Of a stretch of DNA of 38,131 nt, positions 7,407 through 15,784 are shown in pieces (within the stretch, counting starts at the first letter, position 1; each line of letters begins with the position of its first letter). Both the position numbers and the translations under genes were made by a program. The notes beneath the pieces are model-generated. The model did not search any database, was not told the origin of the DNA, and saw only the letters and a list, made by a program, of their open reading frames with translations. Source of the DNA: an uncultured Alphaproteobacteria bacterium (lineage in GTDB: Bacteria > Pseudomonadota > Alphaproteobacteria > RF32 > CAG-239); contig CASDOS010000017.1 of assembly GCA_949282205.1 (NCBI GenBank), positions 1 through 38,131 on the forward strand, in the 5' to 3' direction.

Positions 7407-10400
7407 ATGAGTAAAATATTAAAATACATATATCGGAGATTGCCTCTCTTTATCTTTTTAGTTCTCTGCTTGGGTACTATTCCTGCTCAGGCCGGTTGGT
7501 GGGCTGATCTTAAAGACACCGCACTTCAAGGTGCCGGTTGGACTGCTGCTCAAATCTTAGGTATAAATACTGAGGATAATTGTACGCCGCCTAATATGAA
7601 CTCTACTAATTGTCTCTTTTGTCCTTTGTTTAAAATCATATTTAATGCAAGTAGTCTGCTTGCTGCAAAATCCTATCAGATCTTTTCTTCTGATTTAGGT
7701 AAATTGGTTATGGTTTTTTTGAGTGTGTCTTTGGCTTTAATTATTTTGCGCAATATTGCCTCTATGGGCTCTAAAGATCCTAGTGCCTTGTTAAACGATA
7801 TTTTCAAAAAAACGTTTGTTTGTGTGGCTATTTATATCATTATTTCTCGTGATTATTACAATATTCTTAATATGACGCTCTCTCCTATTTTTGAAACAGG
7901 ATTTGCTTTTGTTAAAAGCGGTAGCACCGCATGCGCTAATGCCGGTGGTATTATCGGATATTCGGGTGCTGCCAGTAGCGGAGGAAATGGCGGTCTGCCT
8001 ATGGCTATCGGAACATCTATTGTTTGCGCTGTTGAGGATATCGAACGTAAAATTAATACTCTATTTGAATTTGGTGATTGGGCTCTCTGCTTGGGATATG
8101 GACCAAAACGTCTTTTTCATCTTATTCCTCATCCTATATTAATTATAGATGGAATTGTCTTATATATTGCCGGTATTTTCTTTATGGTTACTTATCCTTG
8201 GATTATGGGTGATGCCGTTTTGCAATTTGGTGTGGCTACGGCTATTCTGCCTTTTGCCGTTTGCGGATACGCGTTTAGCGGAACAAGAAGTTATCTGTCT
8301 AAGGTGTTTTCTTGGCTATTAAATTCTCTGTTTGTATTTATGTTTATGGCTATTTTGGTTATGTGTATCCTCGGATATATTAGTGAATTTTTGGAAGCTA
8401 AATTTGATCCGTCTGCTGCAGATCCCGAAAAATTCTTTACTGAACCTAATCAAGGATTGGCTTTCTATGGGCAGAATATGATGAGACTTATTTTCATCCT
8501 TGTTATCGGTTGGGCTTATATGCCGGCTATTTCTGATATTGCCGGTCGATTTTCTGAAGGCTCCGGATTGAATGCTGCCGGAAAAATCGGTTCTGCCATC
8601 AGAAATACTATTGATGAAAAAACGAGAAAAGCCGCCGACTGGGGCGTGGGAGCTGCAGGTAATGCCGCCAAATCCGCTGGGAGAGTCGTGGATCGCCGTG
8701 TTCGAGCCGGTATCAGACAAGGGGTTATGGCCGGTGTCAGAGCGTTTGGAACAGATAATGGTGCAGGTGTCAAAACTCTTAGCTTTGCAGGTATTAAATT
8801 TCAGACACAACGCAATGCTGACGGTTCTCATGTTTTACGCAGGGAATTTAGATCAATTACAGGGCGTCGACATGTTATGATTTCTGATAAATATTCTACT
8901 ATTAAAAAAGAATATGCAAATGTATCAGGTCGTGAAGTGAAAAGCGAGGTCAAATTTAAACATGGCTTCATAAAAAATCACTTAATTGATGATGCTACCG
9001 GAAAAATTAATGTCGGTGCCGTGCAGACGCTTTTGAATTCACCTTTGGGACAAGATCCAGAATATCGTAAAGCACTGATGGCTCAGCTTGCTGTTGAAGT
9101 TATTAAGAAAAAAACCGGTAAAGATATTGGCGCTTATTATTATGATCGTCATGTGCAATTTGATCCCAATGATCCTTATAATTTACATATCGAACAAAAA
9201 GATAATACCGGTAAAACAACCAGCTTTGGTATGAAAATTGATCCGACTACCGGACAGGTTGCCGTGCAATTCTATCGGGAACGAGATAAAAATCGTATCG
9301 AAAAATTAGGACGAGTTAGAAAACGCGCTGGAAGAATGATTAATATTGCAGCCACTAGTGCTATTGTTCAGACACTTGGCGCAAATGTTCCAGGGGGCGG
9401 ACATGTTTTTAATTTTTTAGGCATTGCTACTTATTCAACGAAACTTGATGGCTCCGGACAGAGATTTTATGAACGCGAAACTCGTAAATACGTTTTCTTC
9501 GGTCCGAAAGTCAAAAAAATATATGACCGTAACGGAGTTGAAATAGAAAAAGATACCACTCGAAAATATATGAAGCATATACAGAAAATGATAGATATTC
9601 AACAGGCTTTGAACACTTCTCCCTCGGCCGTAAATAACTCTACCGGCGGAGCAACAGCGAGAGTCGGTAATAAAGTTTATGCTAGCCATATTGATGCATC
9701 TACCGGAGATACATATTATACACAAGTTGAGGCTATGGGACCTAATACTGTTAAGGTTACTAAATTTTATAAAAATTCAACAATTGTTGAATATCAGGAT
9801 AAAAACGGAAATGTTCTAAAAAATGCTGATGGCGTGCCTTTAATGAAAAAGACTTCTATTGATATTAATGAAAAGATTCGTAAAGACATTGATGGCAACA
9901 AAACTGTATCGCATGGTTCATCATCAACCGTTACTGATGCTAAATATAATGCTATGTACGAAAGCGTTTTTGATAACGGTCTTGTCAATATTACGACTAC
10001 AGGGTATAAAACTCAAGGAAATTTGCGTAAAGGACAAGCCAGTACCATCGGGGAACAAACTATTTATAAATTCTCAGATTACGCGCAAAAGGGACATGAT
10101 CATTTTGCCAATAAAATTGACGGGAATCAAATCCTTGAAAGAAACGGAGCTGTTGCTCAAGATATGGATCCTGCGTTTGCCGGAAGAGATGGTTATAAAG
10201 GTGATTTATTCTTTGGTCTGGATGACTTGGCCGGAGTTCAAAATATGAACGGACAAAATACTAAGGACTATGTGCGTGATAATATTCTTCGGCGCGGCAG
10301 AATCAAAAGAACTAATAAATTGAATTCTAATATTGATTGGACGATGGATACTTTTTATGTTGCCGATGATAATGGTAATATTATCGGAAGAGTTGATGCG

Positions 10401-10499
10401 TCTGGAGCCATCTTTGGAAACAGCGGTACTAATATAGGTAGCGTTACCGGCGGAATTGCTTATGATCATTCCGGTACACAGATTGGCAGAGTACTTTAA
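7407..10499 (+). CDS. VirB6/TrbL-like protein 5 with giant C-terminal extension
   Basis: A 1030-residue protein. Signal peptide cleaved near AQA/GW, periplasmic segment with CLFC, then the VirB6-like helices (LVMVFLSVSLALIILRNIA, a helix block around FMVTYPWIMG and AVLQFGVATAILPFAVCG, a last helix near LIFILVIGWAYM) over about residues 1-375. The following roughly 560 or more residues are hydrophilic. They begin with a basic Ala/Gly-rich segment and continue with repeats of the type DxNGx and end with IGRV/IGSV/IGRV repeats. Rickettsial VirB6 homologues also include C-terminally extended members. The ATG at 7407 is preferred over GTG at 7398 because AAGGAG (7393-7398) is ideally spaced. Whether the extension is cytoplasmic or exported is open; the basic residues right after the last helix favour the cytoplasm. 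Confidence 0.85.
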   Translation: MSKILKYIYRRLPLFIFLVLCLGTIPAQAGWWADLKDTALQGAGWTAAQILGINTEDNCTPPNMNSTNCLFCPLFKIIFNASSLLAAKSYQIFSSDLGKLVMVFLSVSLALIILRNIASMGSKDPSALLNDIFKKTFVCVAIYIIISRDYYNILNMTLSPIFETGFAFVKSGSTACANAGGIIGYSGAASSGGNGGLPMAIGTSIVCAVEDIERKINTLFEFGDWALCLGYGPKRLFHLIPHPILIIDGIVLYIAGIFFMVTYPWIMGDAVLQFGVATAILPFAVCGYAFSGTRSYLSKVFSWLLNSLFVFMFMAILVMCILGYISEFLEAKFDPSAADPEKFFTEPNQGLAFYGQNMMRLIFILVIGWAYMPAISDIAGRFSEGSGLNAAGKIGSAIRNTIDEKTRKAADWGVGAAGNAAKSAGRVVDRRVRAGIRQGVMAGVRAFGTDNGAGVKTLSFAGIKFQTQRNADGSHVLRREFRSITGRRHVMISDKYSTIKKEYANVSGREVKSEVKFKHGFIKNHLIDDATGKINVGAVQTLLNSPLGQDPEYRKALMAQLAVEVIKKKTGKDIGAYYYDRHVQFDPNDPYNLHIEQKDNTGKTTSFGMKIDPTTGQVAVQFYRERDKNRIEKLGRVRKRAGRMINIAATSAIVQTLGANVPGGGHVFNFLGIATYSTKLDGSGQRFYERETRKYVFFGPKVKKIYDRNGVEIEKDTTRKYMKHIQKMIDIQQALNTSPSAVNNSTGGATARVGNKVYASHIDASTGDTYYTQVEAMGPNTVKVTKFYKNSTIVEYQDKNGNVLKNADGVPLMKKTSIDINEKIRKDIDGNKTVSHGSSSTVTDAKYNAMYESVFDNGLVNITTTGYKTQGNLRKGQASTIGEQTIYKFSDYAQKGHDHFANKIDGNQILERNGAVAQDMDPAFAGRDGYKGDLFFGLDDLAGVQNMNGQNTKDYVRDNILRRGRIKRTNKLNSNIDWTMDTFYVADDNGNIIGRVDASGAIFGNSGTNIGSVTGGIAYDHSGTQIGRVL

Positions 10500-10820
10500 C
10501 TTATTTGGAGCTTTGTGCTGTGATTAAAAAATATTATGGCTATACAAATAGTGAGGAAGAGGTGGTAATAAAAATAATAAATTTACACAAAACCGGCAAT
10601 ATTTTTTATTAGATGGTGGCTGTTTTGTCTTTTCGGTTCTTCCTGCTTTATTTTATTTAAATTTAACTACTTACTTCTTTTTACTCTTTTTTGATATGGA
10701 TAAATTCCTTCCCCTTGACAAAAGTTATACATATTTGAGGAATTTTATCTTTTTTGACTTGCATATTTTTTTGGCAAGATTATTATTAAGTAAAATTATT
10801 TTCATGTGAGGTGTATTGCT
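10500..10820 (+). other. Intergenic region between VirB6 array and regulator
   Basis: A 321-base AT-rich gap without a convincing gene or strong terminator. Two -35-like hexamers occur, TTGACA at 10715-10720 and TTGACT at 10754-10759. The second is followed 18 bases later by GATTAT (10778-10783), a possible promoter for the regulator gene. A short inverted repeat, CTTGC (10758-10762) and GCAAG (10774-10778), overlaps that promoter and could be an operator, perhaps for the regulator itself. GTGAGGTG (10806-10813) is the ribosome binding site of the next gene. Confidence 0.4.
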
Positions 10821-11795
10821 ATGGAAGAAATTGTATTCCCTAACCAAATTAGAATTAATCGTAAAATGCGTGGTGTTTCTATGCAGGATTTAGCGGATAG
10901 ATTAGGTATTAGCCTTTCCGCTATCTCTAAAATCGAAAAAGGTTACAGAAGGCTTAATCAAGAACAACTTATCTTGGTTGCTGAAGTTTTGGATTGCTCA
11001 TTGCAGGATCTTTATGTTAATGAACAAAATTCTCAGCATGAAGTCGTTATGGCTTGGAAAAAAGAACAGGAACGTCGGCAGGAAATTAATAAAAGCAGTG
11101 GCTTGAAGGTTTTGGGCGCTGCTCTTAGATATATCAGAAATGAAAAGTCTTTGACTTTGATTGAAGTCGCCGAAAATGCTGATATGACTTTGTCTGTTTA
11201 TCACCGTATCGAAATGGGACAACGTGAGGTTTCTGATAAAGAATATAAAAGTATTGCAAAGGCTTTAGGAATGGATGTCGAAACTCTGAAAGAGGAAATT
11301 AAAAGACTTGATGCCGCCGGTGCTTTGGAAGAAATTATGGCGCATAATGATACAAAATATAAAGTGCAAAATATTGTTCGGCCAGCTAATGATCATGGTA
11401 ATGCTTATATCGATTTGGAAACCTTGAAAGTTCCTGTATTCGGTTCTTCCGGAATTAACGGTTCTATCGTTGTTGATAAATCTTTGGTGGCTAAGGAAGC
11501 TATTAAACCGGCGAATCTATCCGATAAAAGAGATGTCTATGGCGTTAGCTTGTGTACCAGAAGATTAGGTTCTATTCTTTCTAATCGTGCCGTTATGTTT
11601 GTCGCTCCCAGTGAAGTTGCAAGTGTCGGCGATATCGCTCTCTACTATAAAACAGAACAGGAGGCTTTTGTCGTTAGTATGAGAGAAGATGAAACAGGGC
11701 AACTTTATGGTTTGATGTGGAACCCTGAAGAGAGAATCTATTTTAATAATGATGACTTTAAAAAAATACATAAAGTTGTAGATATTGCTTTGTAA
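10821..11795 (+). CDS. Double XRE helix-turn-helix regulator with S24/LexA-like tail
   Basis: A 324-residue cytoplasmic DNA-binding protein. The first XRE helix-turn-helix spans about residues 5-60 (MQDLADRLGISLSAISKIE), a second, more diverged one about 90-155 (LIEVAENADMTLSVYHRIE). The C-terminal 110 residues look like the beta-fold of LexA/CI-type S24 proteins: VYGVSL, then a VMFVAPSEVASVGDIALYY strand pair, and a final VVDI strand. The usual catalytic GDSM Ser position reads CTRRLG and no Lys dyad is apparent, so autocleavage is unlikely and the tail may instead sense a ligand or dimerise. The ATG at 10821 is chosen over GTG at 10806 because GAGGTG is correctly spaced. Sitting inside the cluster, it is a good candidate for its own transcriptional controller. 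Confidence 0.8.
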   Translation: MEEIVFPNQIRINRKMRGVSMQDLADRLGISLSAISKIEKGYRRLNQEQLILVAEVLDCSLQDLYVNEQNSQHEVVMAWKKEQERRQEINKSSGLKVLGAALRYIRNEKSLTLIEVAENADMTLSVYHRIEMGQREVSDKEYKSIAKALGMDVETLKEEIKRLDAAGALEEIMAHNDTKYKVQNIVRPANDHGNAYIDLETLKVPVFGSSGINGSIVVDKSLVAKEAIKPANLSDKRDVYGVSLCTRRLGSILSNRAVMFVAPSEVASVGDIALYYKTEQEAFVVSMREDETGQLYGLMWNPEERIYFNNDDFKKIHKVVDIAL

Positions 11796-11859
11796 AATTT
11801 TTTCTGTTGTCGTTATATAGAAATTCTTTTATTAATCATTTTGCATAAAGGTTGGGATT

Positions 11860-14800
11860 GTGGAAAATTTAAATGATGTAGAATTCGGTAGCGATAAAAG
11901 TGGCGAAGAAGCTCCTATTCTTGTCGCTCAACGTTATCTGAATATCTTTAGACAGGTTCATATTTTTAATAAGGCTAAAAGAGATGAATTTGATAATGAA
12001 CTTTTAGCCTTACCGCAAAATATTACTGATTTCTTTAAAAGAATGCCCGGCGGTCGCTTACTTGTCGAACACATCGAAAACGTTAAAACGGAACGGGGAA
12101 TCGCTTTTGTTAAAGCTAATCGGGAAGATTTTGACGAAGGTGCCGGAAAAACTGATACCCCTGGTATGGTTTCCGGAGGTGTTGTACAGGCGGTTTCCGG
12201 TAATATTACTATTGACGCTTCATTTGCAGATGCTTTAGCTCAGGCTTTGGCTAATGCTTTTAAACAATTGCCGCAATCTCCAATATCTTCAGCTGCAGCA
12301 CCTTCCGCAATTACTGCTGATTTTGGCAATGCGTTTGATATTATCGCTGAGGAAATTCGTACTTCTCGCGCATCTTTGCTTGATGTCTTAAAAGAAACTC
12401 GCAGCATTACAGACTCCGTTATTGCTTCTCAAGTGTCTATCTCTCGTATCTTGGAAGGAATTTTAGCTACTCGCGATAGAGATGATACTGATATTGCTGA
12501 TTTGAATAATAGAATTATTGCTTCTCAAGCATCTATTACTAAATTGTTGGAAGGGCTTTATACCGCTAGTAATAAAAAAAATGCCGAGATATCTGAGTAT
12601 TTAAATATTGAGAATCGTTTACAACGTTTCAGAGAGGAAATCTCCGGAGATTTGGATATCTCTTTGCAAAAAATGCAAGAATTATTCAGACTCTGTGCGC
12701 AGAGCCTTCAGGATAGAAAACTTATTATCGAAACCAGATCTTCGGCAACTGATACCAAAACTTCTGTTCAGACTGTCAGTAATGCTAATGATGTTCGCTT
12801 CTCTGATAAAAATGATTCCGTAGCCAAGCCTTTAGAGGATGCGTTAAAAACGCAAATCTCTGATAAAGATAATTCAATAAAGTCTTCTACTGCTTCGGTT
12901 TCGTCTTCAAGTTTGTCAGAGAATATCGTTCATCGTCCTGATGAAGATGATTTTCTTTCTGAAAATATTGGTGATATCTCCGAATTTCAAGGAAACCTTT
13001 CCGAATCTAGAAGAAAGAAAAAAAAGAAAAAAAGAAATAGAGATGGTGTTTTTGCAGATGAACATCCAGACAGGGCTTTTGATCCCCATTCCTCTGCGGG
13101 AAATACGCCTCTTGATATTGAAGATAATTTCAATGTGTCGGATAGACTTCGTACAGATGCTTCTTCATACGCCCCAAGCGCCGTTCCTCCTTTTGATGGG
13201 GTTATCAGAAATAAGGCGTTTAAACATGAGGATAATTTTGATAATATCCGGTTGGATATCCCTCCTCTTGATTCCGATAATGTTTCTCTTGATGCGCATG
13301 CGGAAAATTATCCTGATAAAAATAGGTATTCGTCTTCTGAAACAAATGTTTTTGACGAATCGTTTTCTCGTGAAAATACTCAGTCTACATCTTCGGATTA
13401 TTCATCTCGTTTGGTTTCTTCTCCAAATGCTCAGATTCATGATGATTTGGATTTTGTATTGCCCGAAATCGGAAACGCTGTTTCTTCATCCAGAAATCAG
13501 CAAGACTTTTCGAATATAGGTCATATCAGCAATATTGATAGTGAAAATGTACTTGATGATGATTTGGATTTTGCTTTGCCCGCAACCGTTTTTGCAGATA
13601 ATAATGATACCTCTGCTGAGGTTTCTCATTCTATGGGATTTGAAGATATTAGTGTGCCGTCAAATAATGATTTAGGTAAAGGTGATATTTCTGATGAGTT
13701 TGATGACGATGAGTTTGATGATGATTTGGATTTTCCATTACCGCATACAGATTTAAATCAAGAAAGTAAAAAAAATGATGAAACCGATTTTTCATCTTCA
13801 AATAATTCTTTTAGTACAGATTTATCGGTATCCGAAATGGATAAAGTTAATTTATCAAATAAAGAAGCAAATGTTACCTCTTCAGATTATTCATCTGGAG
13901 AAAATATAAATTCAAATACACTGATAAATCAGTCTGGAAATGATGGTATCTATACAGACTCTCCATCTATTAATATAGATATGATTGATGATATTGATAT
14001 GAGAGAACAAAGCTCTCAAAAGCAATTATCTCAAGAACTGGAGCAAAATATTTCCCCTCTTGATACTTTTATGAGTGAAAACCTTAATCAATATTCAGCT
14101 TCATTTGAGCAACAAAATTCTCAAAAAGGTGATGATGTTGATGAAAATGGGACTCCTTCTCTTGATACCTTTGTTGGTGAAAATAGTAATCAATATTCAA
14201 CATCTGTCGAGCAACAAAATTCTCAAAAAGGTGATGATGTTGATGAAAATGGGACTCCTTCTCTTGATACCTTTGTTGGTGAAAATAGTAATCAATATTC
14301 CGTTTCAGTCGAGAAACAAAATTCTCAAAAAGGTGATGATGTTGATGAAAATGGGGCTCCTTCTCTTGATACCTTTGTTGGTGAAGATACTCCTCAATAT
14401 TCAGCTTCAGTCGAGCAACAAAATTCTCAAAAAGGTGATGATGTTGATGAAAATGGCGCTCATTCTCTTGATACCTTTTTAGGTGAAGATACTCCTCAAT
14501 ATTCAGCTTCAATTGAGCAGCAAAATTCTACCAAAGGTGATAATGTTGATGAAAACAGGGTTCCTTCTCTTGATACCTTTTTAGGTGAAGATATTCCTCA
14601 ACATTCAGCTTCAGTCGAGCAGCAAAATTCTACCAAAGGTGATAATGTTGATGAAAATGAGGCTCCTTCTCTTGATACCTTTATGGCTGGTAACAATGAA
14701 ATCGAAAGTTCTGAGATTCAAAACGTAGATAACTCTTTAAACAGTAATATATCTTCTGAAAATGAGTCGCTTTCGGACGTATCAGAACAACCATCTCATC

Positions 14801-15216
14801 AGTCTGCACAAAGTCGTTATAGCGCTGAACTTGATAAAATTCGCCAAGCGTTGACCGCTGACAATATTGATATAGCTTCTTTGGATCAGCCGATTGAACT
14901 TGATGATTATAGTGATGATGAAAATGTCGGTAAAGATAGTTATGACGATATTTTATCGACTGACTCTAAATCCTCCGGTACGTCTTCTTCTGCAACATCA
15001 AATACAGAACTTTCTAATGTGCCATCCCAACAGAATAATGTTTCTAATTCCGGTGATGAGGATTGGGAGTGGGAATATGTTGATGAAAATGGTAATCAAA
15101 TTTCCGAAAATAATGATGATCAAGACTGGGAATGGGAATATGTGGAAGATGATAGTGATGAAAATAATTCCAATGTAAATGCCGCAAATTCTAAACTTGA
15201 TGATAATAAAAAATAA
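11860..15216 (+). CDS. Giant acidic repeat protein of unknown function
   Basis: An 1118-residue protein with no signal peptide or membrane helix. The GTG start at 11860 has no nearby in-frame ATG alternative. The first 70 residues look folded (VAQRYLNIFRQVHIFN, then DFFKRMPGGRLLVEHIE). Residues about 170-290 look helical and contain a duplicated SQ-x-SI-x3-LEG motif. From about residue 300 it is low-complexity, rich in Ser, Asp, Asn, Glu, and probably disordered. Short motifs recur: DDLDF-x-LP three times (about residues 528, 567, 621), six 34-residue repeats (734-937), and DWEWEYV twice near the C-terminus (1068 and 1089). Unknown family; an exported effector, surface fibre or scaffold for the neighbouring machine are all possible. 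Confidence 0.75.
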   Translation: MENLNDVEFGSDKSGEEAPILVAQRYLNIFRQVHIFNKAKRDEFDNELLALPQNITDFFKRMPGGRLLVEHIENVKTERGIAFVKANREDFDEGAGKTDTPGMVSGGVVQAVSGNITIDASFADALAQALANAFKQLPQSPISSAAAPSAITADFGNAFDIIAEEIRTSRASLLDVLKETRSITDSVIASQVSISRILEGILATRDRDDTDIADLNNRIIASQASITKLLEGLYTASNKKNAEISEYLNIENRLQRFREEISGDLDISLQKMQELFRLCAQSLQDRKLIIETRSSATDTKTSVQTVSNANDVRFSDKNDSVAKPLEDALKTQISDKDNSIKSSTASVSSSSLSENIVHRPDEDDFLSENIGDISEFQGNLSESRRKKKKKKRNRDGVFADEHPDRAFDPHSSAGNTPLDIEDNFNVSDRLRTDASSYAPSAVPPFDGVIRNKAFKHEDNFDNIRLDIPPLDSDNVSLDAHAENYPDKNRYSSSETNVFDESFSRENTQSTSSDYSSRLVSSPNAQIHDDLDFVLPEIGNAVSSSRNQQDFSNIGHISNIDSENVLDDDLDFALPATVFADNNDTSAEVSHSMGFEDISVPSNNDLGKGDISDEFDDDEFDDDLDFPLPHTDLNQESKKNDETDFSSSNNSFSTDLSVSEMDKVNLSNKEANVTSSDYSSGENINSNTLINQSGNDGIYTDSPSINIDMIDDIDMREQSSQKQLSQELEQNISPLDTFMSENLNQYSASFEQQNSQKGDDVDENGTPSLDTFVGENSNQYSTSVEQQNSQKGDDVDENGTPSLDTFVGENSNQYSVSVEKQNSQKGDDVDENGAPSLDTFVGEDTPQYSASVEQQNSQKGDDVDENGAHSLDTFLGEDTPQYSASIEQQNSTKGDNVDENRVPSLDTFLGEDIPQHSASVEQQNSTKGDNVDENEAPSLDTFMAGNNEIESSEIQNVDNSLNSNISSENESLSDVSEQPSHQSAQSRYSAELDKIRQALTADNIDIASLDQPIELDDYSDDENVGKDSYDDILSTDSKSSGTSSSATSNTELSNVPSQQNNVSNSGDEDWEWEYVDENGNQISENNDDQDWEWEYVEDDSDENNSNVNAANSKLDDNKK
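14059..14690 (+). repeat. Six tandem 102-bp coding repeats plus a partial seventh
   Basis: Units begin with the LDTF codons at 14059, 14161, 14263, 14365, 14467 and 14569, each exactly 102 bases (34 codons), with a seventh LDTF start at 14671. Each unit encodes roughly LDTF-x-GE, then an acidic or Asn-rich stretch, QYS-x-S-x-EQQNS, KGD-x-VDEN. The second to fourth units are nearly identical at the DNA level, including silent positions, which points to recent tandem duplication. Because the unit is a multiple of three, gain or loss of copies keeps the frame. The long open frame on the opposite strand here is only a by-product of the repeats. Confidence 0.95.
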
Positions 15217-15276
15217 AATATATTTACATTGTATTATGTTTTCTTTATTTTATGGTTATAGAAAAAAGGGGGTATT

Positions 15277-15783
15277 ATGGCTGATAATGACGAGTTAACT
15301 GTTACAAAAGAATCTCTTTGGTATATAGATAACTATGTGCTTATCAGGGATTATTATGATCGTACCGTTTCTCGAATTGCAGCAAGGTGCATCCGACAGG
15401 GAAATATCGCTGTTGAGGATTATCCTTTTTATCCATATATTATTGATGTTTTGACTGAATTATGCGAAACAGGCGATTATATTGTCGAACATAATGAACT
15501 GCATCCTTTTGTTGAAAAGAAAATTAAAGGTGGGGTGGCTGCTTTGAAAAAAAATCTGGAGTTATATAAACAGGAATTGGAAAGAAATGCCTCCGTCGAT
15601 ATGGCCGCAAAAAAAGATGAGGATTTAAGTGCTGCTAAAGATGCTTTCGGGGGCTTTACTAATCAAGCGGATGATCCAACTAAAGGAGCGGGGCAGAGTA
15701 TTGATGATGTTGTTGCTAAATTGATGGCAGAACAAGAAAAACTTATTGAAAATGAAGAAAATAATGAAAGTAAAGGTGAGTGA
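15277..15783 (+). CDS. Conserved-looking 168-residue protein of unknown function
   Basis: A soluble 168-residue protein without signal peptide or membrane segment. The first 100 residues are rich in aromatic and charged residues (YVLIRDYYDRTVSRIAARC, DYPFYPYIIDVLTELCETGDYI) and look like a compact helical domain. The rest is a Lys/Glu-rich, probably coiled or disordered tail. An AAAAAAGGGGG Shine-Dalgarno (15262-15272) precedes the ATG. It lies between the giant repeat protein and the secretin-like lipoprotein and stops one base before the latter's GTG, so the two are translationally coupled. I do not recognise the family; a cytoplasmic chaperone or adaptor for the machine is a guess from size and position. 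Confidence 0.7.
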   Translation: MADNDELTVTKESLWYIDNYVLIRDYYDRTVSRIAARCIRQGNIAVEDYPFYPYIIDVLTELCETGDYIVEHNELHPFVEKKIKGGVAALKKNLELYKQELERNASVDMAAKKDEDLSAAKDAFGGFTNQADDPTKGAGQSIDDVVAKLMAEQEKLIENEENNESKGE

Positions 15784-15784
15784 C

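Noticed and set aside
8319..8831. 170-codon minus-strand frame inside the fifth VirB6-like gene
   Set aside because: It overlaps conserved helices on the coding strand and has no start signal.
10535..10567. Ten-codon open frame MAIQIVRKRW after the VirB6 array
   Set aside because: No ribosome binding site before it and too short to judge.
14084..14512. Open frame of 142 codons on the minus strand within the repeats
   Set aside because: It arises because the 102-bp repeats keep the opposite strand open as well; protein is repetitive His/Gln-rich, has no start signal, and mirrors the coding repeats.
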